The translations under genes and the position numbers were made by a program. From contig NZ_OUND01000001.1 in NCBI RefSeq assembly GCF_900343025.1, positions 1,240,001 through 1,304,000 of the forward strand: a stretch of 64,000 nt of DNA, written 5' to 3'. Under the pieces are notes generated by a model, which was given only the letters and a program-made list of their open reading frames with translations, had not been told where the DNA came from and did not search any database. This document shows, piece by piece, positions 28,068 to 36,492 of this stretch (the first letter of the stretch is position 1; every line of letters starts with the position of its first letter). This DNA is from Arsenophonus endosymbiont of Aleurodicus floccissimus (GTDB lineage: Bacteria; Pseudomonadota; Gammaproteobacteria; Enterobacterales; Enterobacteriaceae).

Positions 28068-28301
28068 ATGAATTATCTTACTGGAAAGGAAGCCTCTATC
28101 GATTCAGTATTAAAAGATATTGAGGAGTTGAAAACAGCAATTTATGGATTATACAAAATAGCAACAATCAAGGCTAAACATATAGAAATACAAGGTGTTT
28201 TTATTGAAAAAATCAGGATTGCAGTAATTATCAGAGAGAAAATCGCAGTTTTATTACACAGCATTGCGCAAGACGTTGACTGCCTTAAAAGAAACATTTA
28301 A
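28068..28301 (+). CDS. Small helical phage protein
   Basis: An intact 77-residue protein following AAGGAG (MNYLTGKEASIDSVLKDIEE, LKTAIYGLYKIATIKAKHIE, VIIREKIAVLLHSIAQDVDC). It is predicted to be nearly all helix. No family recognised. It is convergent with the coiled-coil gene at 28338-28730. Confidence 0.5.
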   Translation: MNYLTGKEASIDSVLKDIEELKTAIYGLYKIATIKAKHIEIQGVFIEKIRIAVIIREKIAVLLHSIAQDVDCLKRNI

Positions 28302-28337
28302 GCAATAAACGTGTTGATTGCTGGCATATTGAGAAAA

Positions 28338-28730
28338 TTAACCGCCCCATAATTTAGGAATTATTTCTTTAAATAATAAGCCAAGAATACCAGCCAACAA
28401 GAACCATTGCAGGCGATCAAATTTTTGTTCCAGTCTGTCAAAACGTTTTTCTGAAAAATCAAGGCGCTTATCTATCTGAGCAATATCCTTACGGACATCA
28501 GCAATCTCAGCCGACAAGTCTTTACTGACATTGGTTATTTCAGCAGATAAGTCTTTACGGACATCAGCTATATTGCGGTTTACCTCAACGATATCAGCTT
28601 TAGTCGCAACATCCGCAACCTCATGTGATTTTCGCACAACGAGTGAGATAGCCCTGGCTTGTTCTCTGGAAATGCCAGCACCTTCGAGTTCTTCTGACGC
28701 TTGTAATGTATCAAATGCAACCTGACCCAT
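28338..28730 (-). CDS. Coiled-coil protein with C-terminal membrane anchor (DUF1640-like)
   Basis: Start chosen at ATG 28730 after GGAGG (MGQVAFDTLQASEELEGAGI); the frame is open further upstream without a ribosome site. The N-terminal segment (SREQARAISLVVRKSHEVAD) resembles DUF1640/CCDC90-type proteins. Residues 50-90 contain three 11-residue repeats (IADVRKDLSAE, ITNVSKDLSAE, IADVRKDIAQI), a coiled coil. The end is one membrane helix (WFLLAGILGLLFKEIIPKLW). Opposite orientation to surrounding early genes suggests a cargo gene. Intact; role unknown. Confidence 0.6.
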   Translation of the reverse strand: MGQVAFDTLQASEELEGAGISREQARAISLVVRKSHEVADVATKADIVEVNRNIADVRKDLSAEITNVSKDLSAEIADVRKDIAQIDKRLDFSEKRFDRLEQKFDRLQWFLLAGILGLLFKEIIPKLWGG

Positions 28731-28786
28731 AAGAAAAATCCTCCCGTGTTTAAATAAGTATAACGGGTTTAGGGTTCCATCTGCAA

Positions 28787-28816
28787 AATCTTTCATCAAT
28801 TTAATTATTGAGGAAT
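28787..28816 (+). repeat. 30-bp leader repeat, copy 1
   Basis: A 30-bp sequence directly upstream of the DNA polymerase start matches 29 of 30 positions with 33414-33443, directly upstream of the AntA-type antirepressor start. It includes the GAGGAAT ribosome site. Confidence 0.8.
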
Positions 28817-28822
28817 TTTCAC

Positions 28823-30891
28823 ATGCAAAACTTATTGTTTTGTGATTTTAAAACCTATAGCGATATTCCGATTAATTATGGCACGCATCGCTATACTAAA
28901 AATGCAGAAATATTACTTTTTGCTTATGCTTACAATCACACCTCTGTCAAGATCTGGGATGTGACGTAAGATAAAACCATGCCGACAGATTTAAAAACTT
29001 ATCTTGATGACCCAGAAATCTTAACCGTCTGGCATAATGGAAGGATGTTTGATACGGTGATTTTAAGCAAAGTGTTAAATATCGACTTACCGTTATCCCG
29101 TGTTCACGACACGCTTGTGCAAGCACTGGCACACGGCTTACCCGGTGCGCTCAGTTCGCTTTGCGATATCTTCAACGTTAATAGCGATAAAGCCAAAGAT
29201 AAAGAAGGTAAAGCGCTCATACAGTTATTTTGCAAACCCCCGCCCTAAGAATAGCAAAATACAACGCGCCACGGCGTTAACTCACTCAGAGGAATGGCAT
29301 CGTTTTAAGCAATACGCAGGTTCTGATATTTTAGCCATGCGCGAGATTTATCAACATTTACCCGCGTTGGAATATGGATTTTGATGAAATAGCGTTATGG
29401 CCGTTAGACCAAAAAATTAATCACCGCGCGATGTGTATGGACGTTGAGTTGACGAAAAGCACCTTAACCGCCGTTGAAAAGGAGCAAAAACGGCTATCAA
29501 CCGCCAAACCCAGCAATTAACAAATAATGCCGTACAGGCCACCACCCAACGCGATGCGCTGTTACAGCATATTGCCTCGGCATTTAGCATCACATTATCG
29601 GATATGCAGGCCAGCACACTTCAATGCCGCATTATTGATCCTGATATTCCACCGGCTTTACGCGAATTGCTATCAGTCCGTCTGCAATCCTGCACAACCA
29701 GTACCAGTAAATATAAAGCATTGTTAAAATCGGTGAACACAGATGGACGACTTCGAGGGACAAAACAATTCTGTGGCGCTTCACGCACTGGCCGTTGGAC
29801 AGAGCGTATTTTTCAGCCGGATAATCTCCCCACGATCCACGCTTGACCCAAACACCATTGATAACGGTATTGAAGCCTTAAAAGCCGGTTGCGCCAAACT
29901 TATTTGTGATGACATTATGCAACTGACCAGTTCTGAGCTAAGAAGATGTATTATGGCGCCCACCGGTAAAAAACTGGTCATCTAAGATTTGTCTAATATT
30001 GAAGGTCGAATATTAGCATGGTTGGCAGAGGAAAATTGGAAAGTCAAGGCTTTTAGCGAACTTGACAATGGTAAAGGCGATGACTTATATAAACTCGCTT
30101 ACGCACGCGCATTTAATCTTTTACCTGAAAACGTCACTAAAGCCCAACGACAAATCGGTAAGGTGATGGAGCTGGGCTTGGGCTATGGCGGTGGCGTTGC
30201 TGCATTTCTGACGTTCGCCCTCGCCTACAGCCTTAATTTGGCAGAACTGGCGGAAGCAGCGTTACCTAACATACCGCCTGGCGTTAAACGAGAAGCAATA
30301 AGCTGGTATCAAAAATCGGTTGAAACAGATAAAACTTATGGCCTCAGCGAAAAAGTCTTTGTTACCTGCGATTCCCTTAAGCGCATGTGGCGCAATGCCC
30401 ATCCGCAAACTGCATCCTTTTGGTACGACATTGAAGATGCAGTAAAACAGGCCATTCAGTCACCTGAGATACCGTTTAAGTGCCGTAAACTTACTGTTCG
30501 GCGCTATAAAGGCTGGCTTAGGATTTGTTTACCTTCAGGGTGTAGTCTTTGCTACCCTTCTGCGCGAATAGAGAATGGACAAGTTACCTATATGGGAACT
30601 AACCCCTATAGCCGAAAATGGGAACAATTAAAAACCTACAGGGGAAAAATTACTGAGAATATCTGTCAGGCCGCCGCACGGGATGTATTAGCCTATAGCA
30701 TGCCACCTATTGAAAAGGCGGGTTATGAGATTGTCCTAACCGTCTATGATGAAATTATCAACGAAACGCCGGATACCCCATAGTTTTCAGCCGAGGGTTT
30801 AAGCAAACTATTAAGTGTTAAGCCTGACTGGGCTTTCGATTTACCACTTAGTGCAGCTGGATTTGAAACTTATCGCTATCGAAAAGAATAA
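28823..30891 (+). pseudogene. Phage family A DNA polymerase, broken
   Basis: ATG 28823 reads [20 protein letters not shown], the 3'-5' exonuclease start (D-x-K in place of D-x-E). An in-frame TAA, several frame changes, then [31 protein letters not shown] and [19 protein letters not shown] follow. Another TAA precedes [19 protein letters not shown] (motif A), [12 protein letters not shown] (motif B) and [10 protein letters not shown] (motif C). A TAG after ETPDTP precedes the last residues to TAA at 30889. It would replicate phage DNA. Four or more shifts and three stops. Confidence 0.82.
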
Positions 30892-30938
30892 AAAAGTATT
30901 CACCACGATTAACAGGGAAATAATAAGGTTTATCCACT

Positions 30939-31187
30939 ATGCAAGACCAACTCAATATATTACCGCTGAAAAAATACCCTTACCAAATAGCTACGTTTTC
31001 CAGTTTTCTGGAAAAATGCGGATTAGGTAAAATTATGCCGAAAATGAAAGGGAACTTTATATGCTATGAATTAGCCTGTGGGGTGTACATCAATCTATAC
31101 CGCAATAACACCATTCACCTACAAGGTAATCCGTTAGCAACCTCAGCGATTGAAAAAATACTTAAAACACATTTACATCACTATTAG
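30939..31187 (+). CDS. Small hypothetical phage protein
   Basis: An intact 82-residue protein (MQDQLNILPLKKYPYQIATF, SSFLEKCGLGKIMPKMKGNF, CGVYINLYRNNTIHLQGNPL). Beta-rich with a closing helix (IEKILKTHLHHY). It sits between the polymerase and the ANR-type gene in the early operon. No family recognised. Ribosome site weak (AAGG at distance). Confidence 0.45.
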   Translation: MQDQLNILPLKKYPYQIATFSSFLEKCGLGKIMPKMKGNFICYELACGVYINLYRNNTIHLQGNPLATSAIEKILKTHLHHY

Positions 31188-31245
31188 CCCCCTAAGAGCG
31201 ATACCCTTCCAGCCGACTAGGCAGGAGTTTATTTTTGGAGCTATC

Positions 31246-31452
31246 ATGGCCTTTAGAAAAAACGACAGCCCGCTTTATTTTAAGGTGGCGCACGATGCAG
31301 TTCACCTTGAGCAGTCAGGACAATACCATGAACCCGCGCGCGCATGGTCACAGGCAAACAGACTGGCGCGTAATCGCAATAATCGTATCTGGAGTGAAAA
31401 CCGCACCGATTTTTGCCTGATGCAAATTAAAAGGATGTATTCATGCAGTTAA
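31246..31452 (+). CDS. ANR-family transcriptional regulator-like protein
   Basis: From ATG 31246: MAFRKNDSPLYFKVAHDAVH, LEQSGQYHEPARAWSQANRL, ARNRNNRIWSENRTDFCLMQ. The pattern LE-x-SG-x-Y-x-x-A-x-x-W, then A-x-x-x-x-NR-x-W, then R-x-D-F-C is that of the ANR family, small proteins that in enteric pathogens modulate AraC-type or H-NS activity and are also common in prophages. 68 residues, intact. The stop overlaps the start of the VRR-NUC gene (ATG 31443), implying coupling. Confidence 0.6.
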   Translation: MAFRKNDSPLYFKVAHDAVHLEQSGQYHEPARAWSQANRLARNRNNRIWSENRTDFCLMQIKRMYSCS

Positions 31453-31724
31453 TCAGGGAAGAAAGCATCGAAAAGCACTTGGTGCGTGGGGGGCGAAAAA
31501 TCGGCGGCATTTTCTATAAATTTGTTTCACCCGGGCGGCGATGCGTGCCTGACCGATTAATCGCCCTGCCCAATGGCAACATTATTTTTGTGGAATGCAA
31601 AGCACCAGGCGAAAAGCCCACTCCCTACCAATTACGCGAACACGCACGGCTTTTTGCCTTAGGCCATCAAGTCATCGTACTGGACAGTCAGGATTTAAGC
31701 AGCATCTTACCCTCTGTGGCCTAA
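31443..31724 (+). CDS. VRR-NUC domain nuclease
   Basis: An intact 93-residue protein with the VRR-NUC/PD-(D/E)xK core: MQLIREESIEKHLVRGGRKI, then CVPDRLIALPNG (the D), IIFVECKAPGEKP (the ExK), and a closing TPYQLREHARLFALGHQVIV. Stand-alone VRR-NUC proteins in phages are thought to cut branched or junction DNA during replication. Here it lies between polymerase and SNF2-type helicase genes, the usual company. Translationally coupled to the ANR-like gene. Confidence 0.8.
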   Translation: MQLIREESIEKHLVRGGRKIGGIFYKFVSPGRRCVPDRLIALPNGNIIFVECKAPGEKPTPYQLREHARLFALGHQVIVLDSQDLSSILPSVA

Positions 31725-31785
31725 ACGCCATATAAGTCACTTTATCTTATTGATTCTCTTTGTTTAACTACGGAGGCATATTTTT

Positions 31786-32252
31786 ATGTCTAAATTAGTT
31801 ATTATCGAAAATACCATTGTACGTCAAGACGCTTTCGGGCGTTATTGTCTAAATAATTTACACCGTACCGCAGTTGCACAAGGTAAAGCGACAGAATCAC
31901 AACGGCCATCAAACTTTCTTAAATCAGAAGGGATTTCCAAAATAATAAAAGTGTTGGGTAAAAATTCCGTGCATACAATGCATGGTGGTATTGAATCAGG
32001 AATTTTGGCTGTAGAAACATTAGCTACCCGTTACGCTACGTGGCTTAAAAAAGAAACAATTATAGAAAAAATAGAGCAACAACCGCCTGTAATTATAACG
32101 TAATAACTAATCAACCAGAATTTACCGATAAGATCAATGCGGTACTGATATTACTCAATTTCGCTAAAACAAAACTTAACCTCAAGCCTTCTGAAATAGT
32201 TAATGCGACAAATAAACTGGCTGATTACATAGGCATAGAGGATATTTTATGA
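31786..32252 (+). pseudogene. KilA-N type phage protein, one frameshift
   Basis: After GGAGG, ATG 31786 reads MSKLVIIENTIVRQDAFGRY and CLNNLHRTAVAQGKATESQR, then PSNFLKSEGISKIIKVLG and a conserved ETLATRYATWL, which is the KilA-N DNA-binding domain (about 90 residues). Near 32100 the frame changes to ITNQPEFTDKINAVLILLNF and KPSEIVNATNKLADYIGIED before TGA 32250. KilA-N proteins often act as antirepressors or regulators. The N-terminal domain would still be made, ending about 105 residues. Confidence 0.65.
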
Positions 32253-32340
32253 GTAGCCAATTTCCTAGATTACTGAGCATCATGATGAACGGGATTGCAG
32301 CAGCATAATACAACATTGACATTTTAAATACCCATTGACG

Positions 32341-32600
32341 AAAGAAGAAATCATGCGCTATAGTTTATTTGCATCTGCAAAATCAGATGCCGAAATTGAC
32401 CTCTCGCCGTAACTAAAAAGGCGCATAGCACGCCGACAGCGTGTTATTTTATGCGTCAGTCTGCATACTAAAAATCAATGGTGGGCTGGATGGAGGAGCT
32501 GCAAGGCTCGCCGGGTCCCAGCGTAGTCGGTAAGGTCAACCTCGTTCAGTTCGCCGCCCAAGATTGACCTCAAAGGTGTTGATTATCGTAAACCTACAAA
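32341..32600 (+). ncRNA. Structured leader upstream of antirepressor; C4/Icd-like candidate
   Basis: This 260-bp stretch is markedly more GC-rich in its centre (about 32475-32565) than its neighbours and carries no convincing long gene. Short frames include MVGWMEELQGSPGPSVVGKV, interrupted upstream by a stop and downstream by TGA. GCTGG/CCAGC and AGGTCAA/TTGACCT can pair. It lies immediately upstream of a Bro-N antirepressor gene, the place where P1-type immI operons keep the c4 antisense RNA and icd. The C4 or Icd identity is inference. Confidence 0.3.
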
Positions 32601-32613
32601 GGAAATCATTACT

Positions 32614-33014
32614 ATGACTACTTTAATTTTCCGCAATACTATTATTGAAACTATCTCTCGTAAAAACCAAATTTGGATTACTTCTGCTGAACTTGCAAAA
32701 GCGCTTCAGTATGCAACTAGTAATGCAGTAACTATGCTATATAAACAAAATTCCGACGAGTTTTCTGTAGGAATGTCCGAGATAGTCGAATCAACTCTCT
32801 CGGCGAATTTAAAGGCTCGAATCCGTATTTTCTCTCTACGTGGCGTGGTGCTCACCTGATCGCCATGTTTGCCCGTACACCTGTAGCAAAAGAATTCAGA
32901 AAATGGGTACTGGATATCCTCGATAAGCAAACAATTAATCAAAGCCCCAACTTTGCCACTCAACCCCAAACTAAAGCCGTAGAGCATTTTAACCATTCAG
33001 ACACTCGTAATTAA
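32614..33014 (+). pseudogene. Bro-N antirepressor-like protein, frameshifted
   Basis: ATG 32614 after AAGGA reads MTTLIFRNTIIETISRKNQI, WITSAELAKALQYATSNAVT, then SEIVESTL and a Bro-N-like ARIRIFSLRG. At about 32845 a short duplicated GTGGCGTGGTG causes a shift; the correct continuation is AHLIAMFARTPVAKEFRKWV and LDILDKQTINQSPNFATQ to TAA 33012. The motif SLRG-x-HLIAMFARTP-x-AKEFRKWVLDIL is diagnostic for phage Bro-N/antirepressor proteins. As read, it stops 81 residues in. Confidence 0.7.
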
Positions 33015-33032
33015 ACACATTTAGTCTGGTGT

Positions 33033-33209
33033 ATGACAAATGTTTTTCGTTTTGAGCGTTCATGGAGTAATGCGGTGTGGTTGGCTTTTCGCGAAGTAAC
33101 CGGCACGCCATCAGCGAAGCGTTTTCAGGTAGAGCATATACCGCTGATGGCTGACGAATGCCGACGTATTTACTACATCACCGATGTCATTACGCCAGAT
33201 TATCAATGA
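33033..33209 (+). CDS. Small phage protein, possibly the 5' part of a split gene
   Basis: ATG 33033 gives MTNVFRFERSWSNAVWLAFR, EVTGTPSAKRFQVEHIPLMA and DECRRIYYITDVITPDYQ before TGA 33207. The next frame (33184-33384) begins within it (ATG in GATGTCATTACG). Either two coupled small genes or one gene split by a frameshift at about 33185. No ribosome site of quality. Family unknown. Confidence 0.4.
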   Translation: MTNVFRFERSWSNAVWLAFREVTGTPSAKRFQVEHIPLMADECRRIYYITDVITPDYQ

Positions 33210-33384
33210 CGCTGAAAAGCAGACGATTAAACGACTTTTACGTAAGCGTGAGAATATCGATACCGTATTAACCGAGATCAAACAGCTTTTTGAACAATTC
33301 CACCATCAACAAATCGGGATAATCACCGCTCGCACCAATCAGTGGTATGAAGGTGAATTGACCCACTTCCTAGAACGTCATTAA
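33184..33384 (+). CDS. Small helical phage protein
   Basis: 66 residues from ATG 33184 (MSLRQIINDAEKQTIKRLLR, KRENIDTVLTEIKQLFEQFH, ARTNQWYEGELTHFLERH). Entirely helical and charged. It overlaps the previous open frame by 26 bp, and reading both as one protein would give a continuous helical product. No family recognised. Confidence 0.4.
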   Translation: MSLRQIINDAEKQTIKRLLRKRENIDTVLTEIKQLFEQFHHQQIGIITARTNQWYEGELTHFLERH

Positions 33385-33413
33385 TTAATCTTAACGCCCT
33401 TTTTTATAGGGGC

Positions 33414-33443
33414 AATCTTTCATCAATTTAACTATTGAGGAAT
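33414..33443 (+). repeat. 30-bp leader repeat, copy 2
   Basis: Matches 28787-28816 at 29 of 30 positions and lies in the same place relative to its gene (start codon 6 bp downstream). Confidence 0.8.
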
Positions 33444-33449
33444 ATCCTT

Positions 33450-34206
33450 ATGTTAAATTTAATCAACATCGAAACAAAAAACATTAACGGTGGATTAATC
33501 CAAACGGTTAATGCACGTGATTTACATGCGTTTTCAGAAATCGGTAAAGATTTTACCACATGGATAAAAGACAGAATTAAGCAATATGGATTTGCTGAAA
33601 ATATCGACTTTATAATTTTCACCAATTCTGGGGAAAACCCCTTCGGAGACCCGTCCGACAAAGGAATATCACATTTACCTCGATATGGCGAAAGAACTAT
33701 CAATGGTCGAGCGCAATGAAAAAGGAAAATAGGCAAGGCAGTATTTTATTGAATGCGAAAGACGTGTTTTAGAACCTCAAACATCACTACCAACAACGAA
33801 AGAATTGGCACTGATGGTTGTTCGTGCCGAGGAAGAGAAAGAAAAGCTATTACTGGAAAATAAAAGTCTCTCAACCGAAAACGATTGCCTTAAAAATCTC
33901 TTCAAAGAAGGCATGACCCCTACCCAGTTTAGCAAAATGCTTAACGGGGTAAATAGTAAACAGATAAATCATTATCTTACAGATAAAAACTGGCTCTATA
34001 TCTATAACGAAAGCAAATCCGGCAACAATTTACTCTGACGTGTTGCCTCTACCGCTTGGGATAAATATTTAACTGAAAAACAAAACGAAATAAGCCCACA
34101 TGGTGCGAATAGCTTCATTAGTTATCGTCCCGTTTTACTTCGAAAAAGCGCACAGCGACTTTATGACCAGTATTTGGCTGACAAACTCCCTATGAAAAAG
34201 AACTAG
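33450..34206 (+). pseudogene. AntA-type phage antirepressor, broken
   Basis: ATG 33450 reads MLNLINIETKNINGGLIQTV, NARDLHAFSEIGKDFTTWIK and YGFAENIDF, the AntA/AntB antirepressor domain. A frame change near 33655 gives [20 protein letters not shown], an in-frame TAG, ARQYFIECERRVLE, a long coiled coil, GMTPTQFSKMLNGVNSKQIN, an in-frame TGA at 34036-34038 and AWDKYLTEKQNEISPHGANS to TAG. Antirepressors inactivate the prophage repressor; this one would pair with a CI protein that cannot self-cleave. Confidence 0.7.
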
Positions 34207-34222
34207 AACGGATTACATACCC

Positions 34223-35499
34223 ATGACAAAACTATCCAGATTGTCGCCTGAACAAAAGACAATCGCTAAAACCTTCACCCCTCGACCTTACCAAAATCTT
34301 ATTATCAATCACCTACTCGATATTAAACGCTCAAATATATGGGCGGGGATGAGAATGGGAAAAACAGCAGCATCCCTGACGGCGTTAGAAAATCTCTATT
34401 TAGCAGGTAGAGAAACCAAACCCACATTGGTGTTAGCCCCTTTACGGGTAGCGCAATCTACCTGGCCGGATGAAGCGCTTAAATGGAGCCATCTATGTAA
34501 TATTGAAGTGCAACCCATCATTGGCACCGCCAAAGCAAGGATGGCGGCACTCAAAAATATCCATGCCAGAATATTTACGGTTAACTACGACAATCTCGTC
34601 TGGATGGTTGATGTCCTTGGGGGTAGTTAGCCTTTTGGCGCAATTATTGCCGATGAAAGCACACGGTTAAAATCATTCCGGTTACGTAAAAGCGGTAAAC
34701 GCACCGCTGCACTTGCCAAAATCGCTCATAAATTTGTTCATTGCTGGGTAAATCTGACCGGTACGCCTTCACCCAACGGTCTGATAGACTTATGGTGACA
34801 AGCGTGGTTTGTCGACCAAGGCGAACGGTTAGGAGAACTCATAATACGTTTACGTCTCGCTGGTTTAATCGCATCCAGGTTCCTGGCCAACAATGGAGCA
34901 GATTTGAGCCTTTAGGGTTTGCGCATCTACAAATTCAGTTAGCACTCAGCGATGTCACATTATCCCTTAATGCCGCTGCCAAAACAATAAAATGTTTGCA
35001 AATTGCAGCAGGCGCTATTTATAGCGATAAGAATCACAACTGGACAGCGATATACAATGCCAAAATCCAGGCATTGGAAAGTATTGTCAATGAAGCAGGT
35101 GGGATGTGGTTGCTTATCACTAGAAACATGACCTTGAAAGACTGTTAAACGCATTTCCAAAAGGAAAAAGGTTAGACGCTAACCCACAAACCCTTACTGA
35201 CTGGAATAATAGCAAGATTCCATTGCTTTTCGCCCACCCCACAAGTTGTGTGGACACGGCTTAAATTTACAGGATGGCGGTAATATTCTGGTCTTTTCTC
35301 CCACTGGTGGGACTTAGAGCAGTACCAGCAAATTATCGAACGTATCAGCCCCGCCCGTCAAGCGCAAGCCGGACATAACCGTCCTGTCTTTATCCATCAT
35401 ATCCGTGTTAAAGATATGCTTGATGAAGTAGTCATGGTGCGTCGTAATTCAAAACAGGCAATACAAGATTTATTATTGGAAGCGATGAAAAGGAAATAA
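34223..35499 (+). pseudogene. Phage SNF2-type helicase, broken
   Basis: ATG 34223 opens MTKLSRLSPEQKTIAKTFTP, RPYQNLIINHLL, then GMRMGKTAASLTALENL (Walker A), LVLAPLRVAQSTWPDEALKW, FTVNYDNLVWMVDVLG, in-frame TAG, PFGAIIADESTRLKSFR (DExx box), VNLTGTPSPNGLIDLW, TGA, QAWFVDQGERLG. Later pieces include WWDLEQYQQIIERISPARQA and VMVRRNSKQAIQDLLLEAMK to TAA 35497. Part of the middle is missing after ALESIVNEAGG. The family remodels DNA at the phage fork. Two stops and several shifts. Confidence 0.8.
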
Positions 35500-35677
35500 A
35501 AAAGACCAGCGTAAGACTGGCCAACATCAGGTAAAATATTGCTGATTAGCAAACACTCAAGCAGATAACTAAACCATAGTTTAGTTAAATTATATATATA
35601 AACAGTTTAATTATAAGTACAGAAAATTAATCAACCTTAAGTTTATAAGTATTTTTCTTAATTAAGGAAAACTCACT
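35500..35677. other. Short intergenic stretch
   Basis: AT-rich, with a weak CCAG/CTGG hairpin (around 35508-35522) after the helicase remnant. No gene or clear promoter seen. Confidence 0.4.
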
Positions 35678-35857
35678 ATGTGGATTTTAATTTTGGCCAT
35701 GTACACCGCCAGCCCTTACTCATCCAGCAACGTAGCCAGCCTTCATACTCAAGAATTTGACACTGAAAATATGTGCCAATTCGCCGCTAAACAGTTTCAG
35801 AGTGAATTTGAAACTTTCAAGGATATCAACGCCAAGGCAATTTGCGTTAAAAAGTAA
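35678..35857 (+). CDS. Small secreted or membrane-associated phage protein
   Basis: ATG 35678 after AAGGAAA gives MWILILAMYTASPYSSSNVA, then SLHTQEFDTENMCQFAAKQF and FKDINAKAICVKK. The N terminus is hydrophobic and could be a signal or weak membrane segment. Two cysteines (MCQF, AICV) may form a disulfide if exported. 59 residues, intact. Such small proteins recur in enterobacterial prophages, but no function is known to me. Confidence 0.55.
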   Translation: MWILILAMYTASPYSSSNVASLHTQEFDTENMCQFAAKQFQSEFETFKDINAKAICVKK

Positions 35858-35880
35858 TCTAAATTCATCGGGGTTTAACC

Positions 35881-36126
35881 ATGAAACTTAACATCATCAA
35901 ATTATTAATCACGACATTATTGTTTATTAGTGCAGCATTTGCTTTTGAACTGATAGTTGGACATCTTACGCACACTGATACCGTCATTAACCCGCAAATC
36001 AGGTTTAAACGTGGTGAATTAGACAATATCCATTTAGGCGGGCAAGAGCTAATGGTTATCGGCATCATGATAGTACCTGCACTCTTAGTATATTTGGGGG
36101 TATTCCTCGACACATTGAAGAAATAG
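35881..36126 (+). CDS. Two-helix membrane protein
   Basis: 81 residues: first membrane helix IIKLLITTLLFISAAFAFEL, a polar loop of about 30 residues (THTDTVINPQIRFKRGEL), and a second helix ELMVIGIMIVPALLVYLGVF. It follows the small gene at 35678 by 23 bp and appears intact. The minus-strand open frame here is a shadow. Family unknown. Position near the integrase suggests an accessory gene, for example for exclusion of other phages, but there is no direct evidence. Confidence 0.5.
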   Translation: MKLNIIKLLITTLLFISAAFAFELIVGHLTHTDTVINPQIRFKRGELDNIHLGGQELMVIGIMIVPALLVYLGVFLDTLKK

Positions 36127-36273
36127 TCTAAAACAAATAGTTATTATCCAGCCTGAATTTACCTAATCAAATTACCCATACCGAAAGGTAAGCGTTTATC
36201 AATTTGATATTTAGGGATAAATATATGCATATGTAAAACTTTTATAGTGATAAATTAATATATTGAGGTAACC

Positions 36274-36492
36274 ATGCAGATTGCTAAAAAACAATATCAA
36301 GATAATGATTTGTTAAATATTGAAGAAGTATGTGAATTAATTTGAGGCATAAGTAGTAAAACTCTTGCAGATTAGAATAATACACACCGACATAGAAAAG
36401 TTTTATCCCCTATCCGTTTTACTAGTAAAATAGTTAGATATGAGTATAAAAACGTAAAACCTTTTATTGAAAAATGCCGAAATATCTATTAA
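36274..36492 (+). pseudogene. Excisionase/AlpA-like DNA-binding protein, two stops
   Basis: ATG 36274 after GAGG reads MQIAKKQYQDNDLLNIEEVC, ELI, then TGA, GISSKTLAD, TAG, NNTHRHRKVLSPIRFTSKIV and RYEYKNVKPFIEKCRNIY to TAA. The order helix-turn-helix (EVCELI-x-GISSKTLADW), then a wing with RF-T-x-K-x-VRYE-x-x-DV, is that of small excisionase or AlpA-type regulators. It is convergent with the integrase, whose 3' end overlaps it by 4 bp. The TAG probably replaced a tryptophan codon. Confidence 0.55.
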
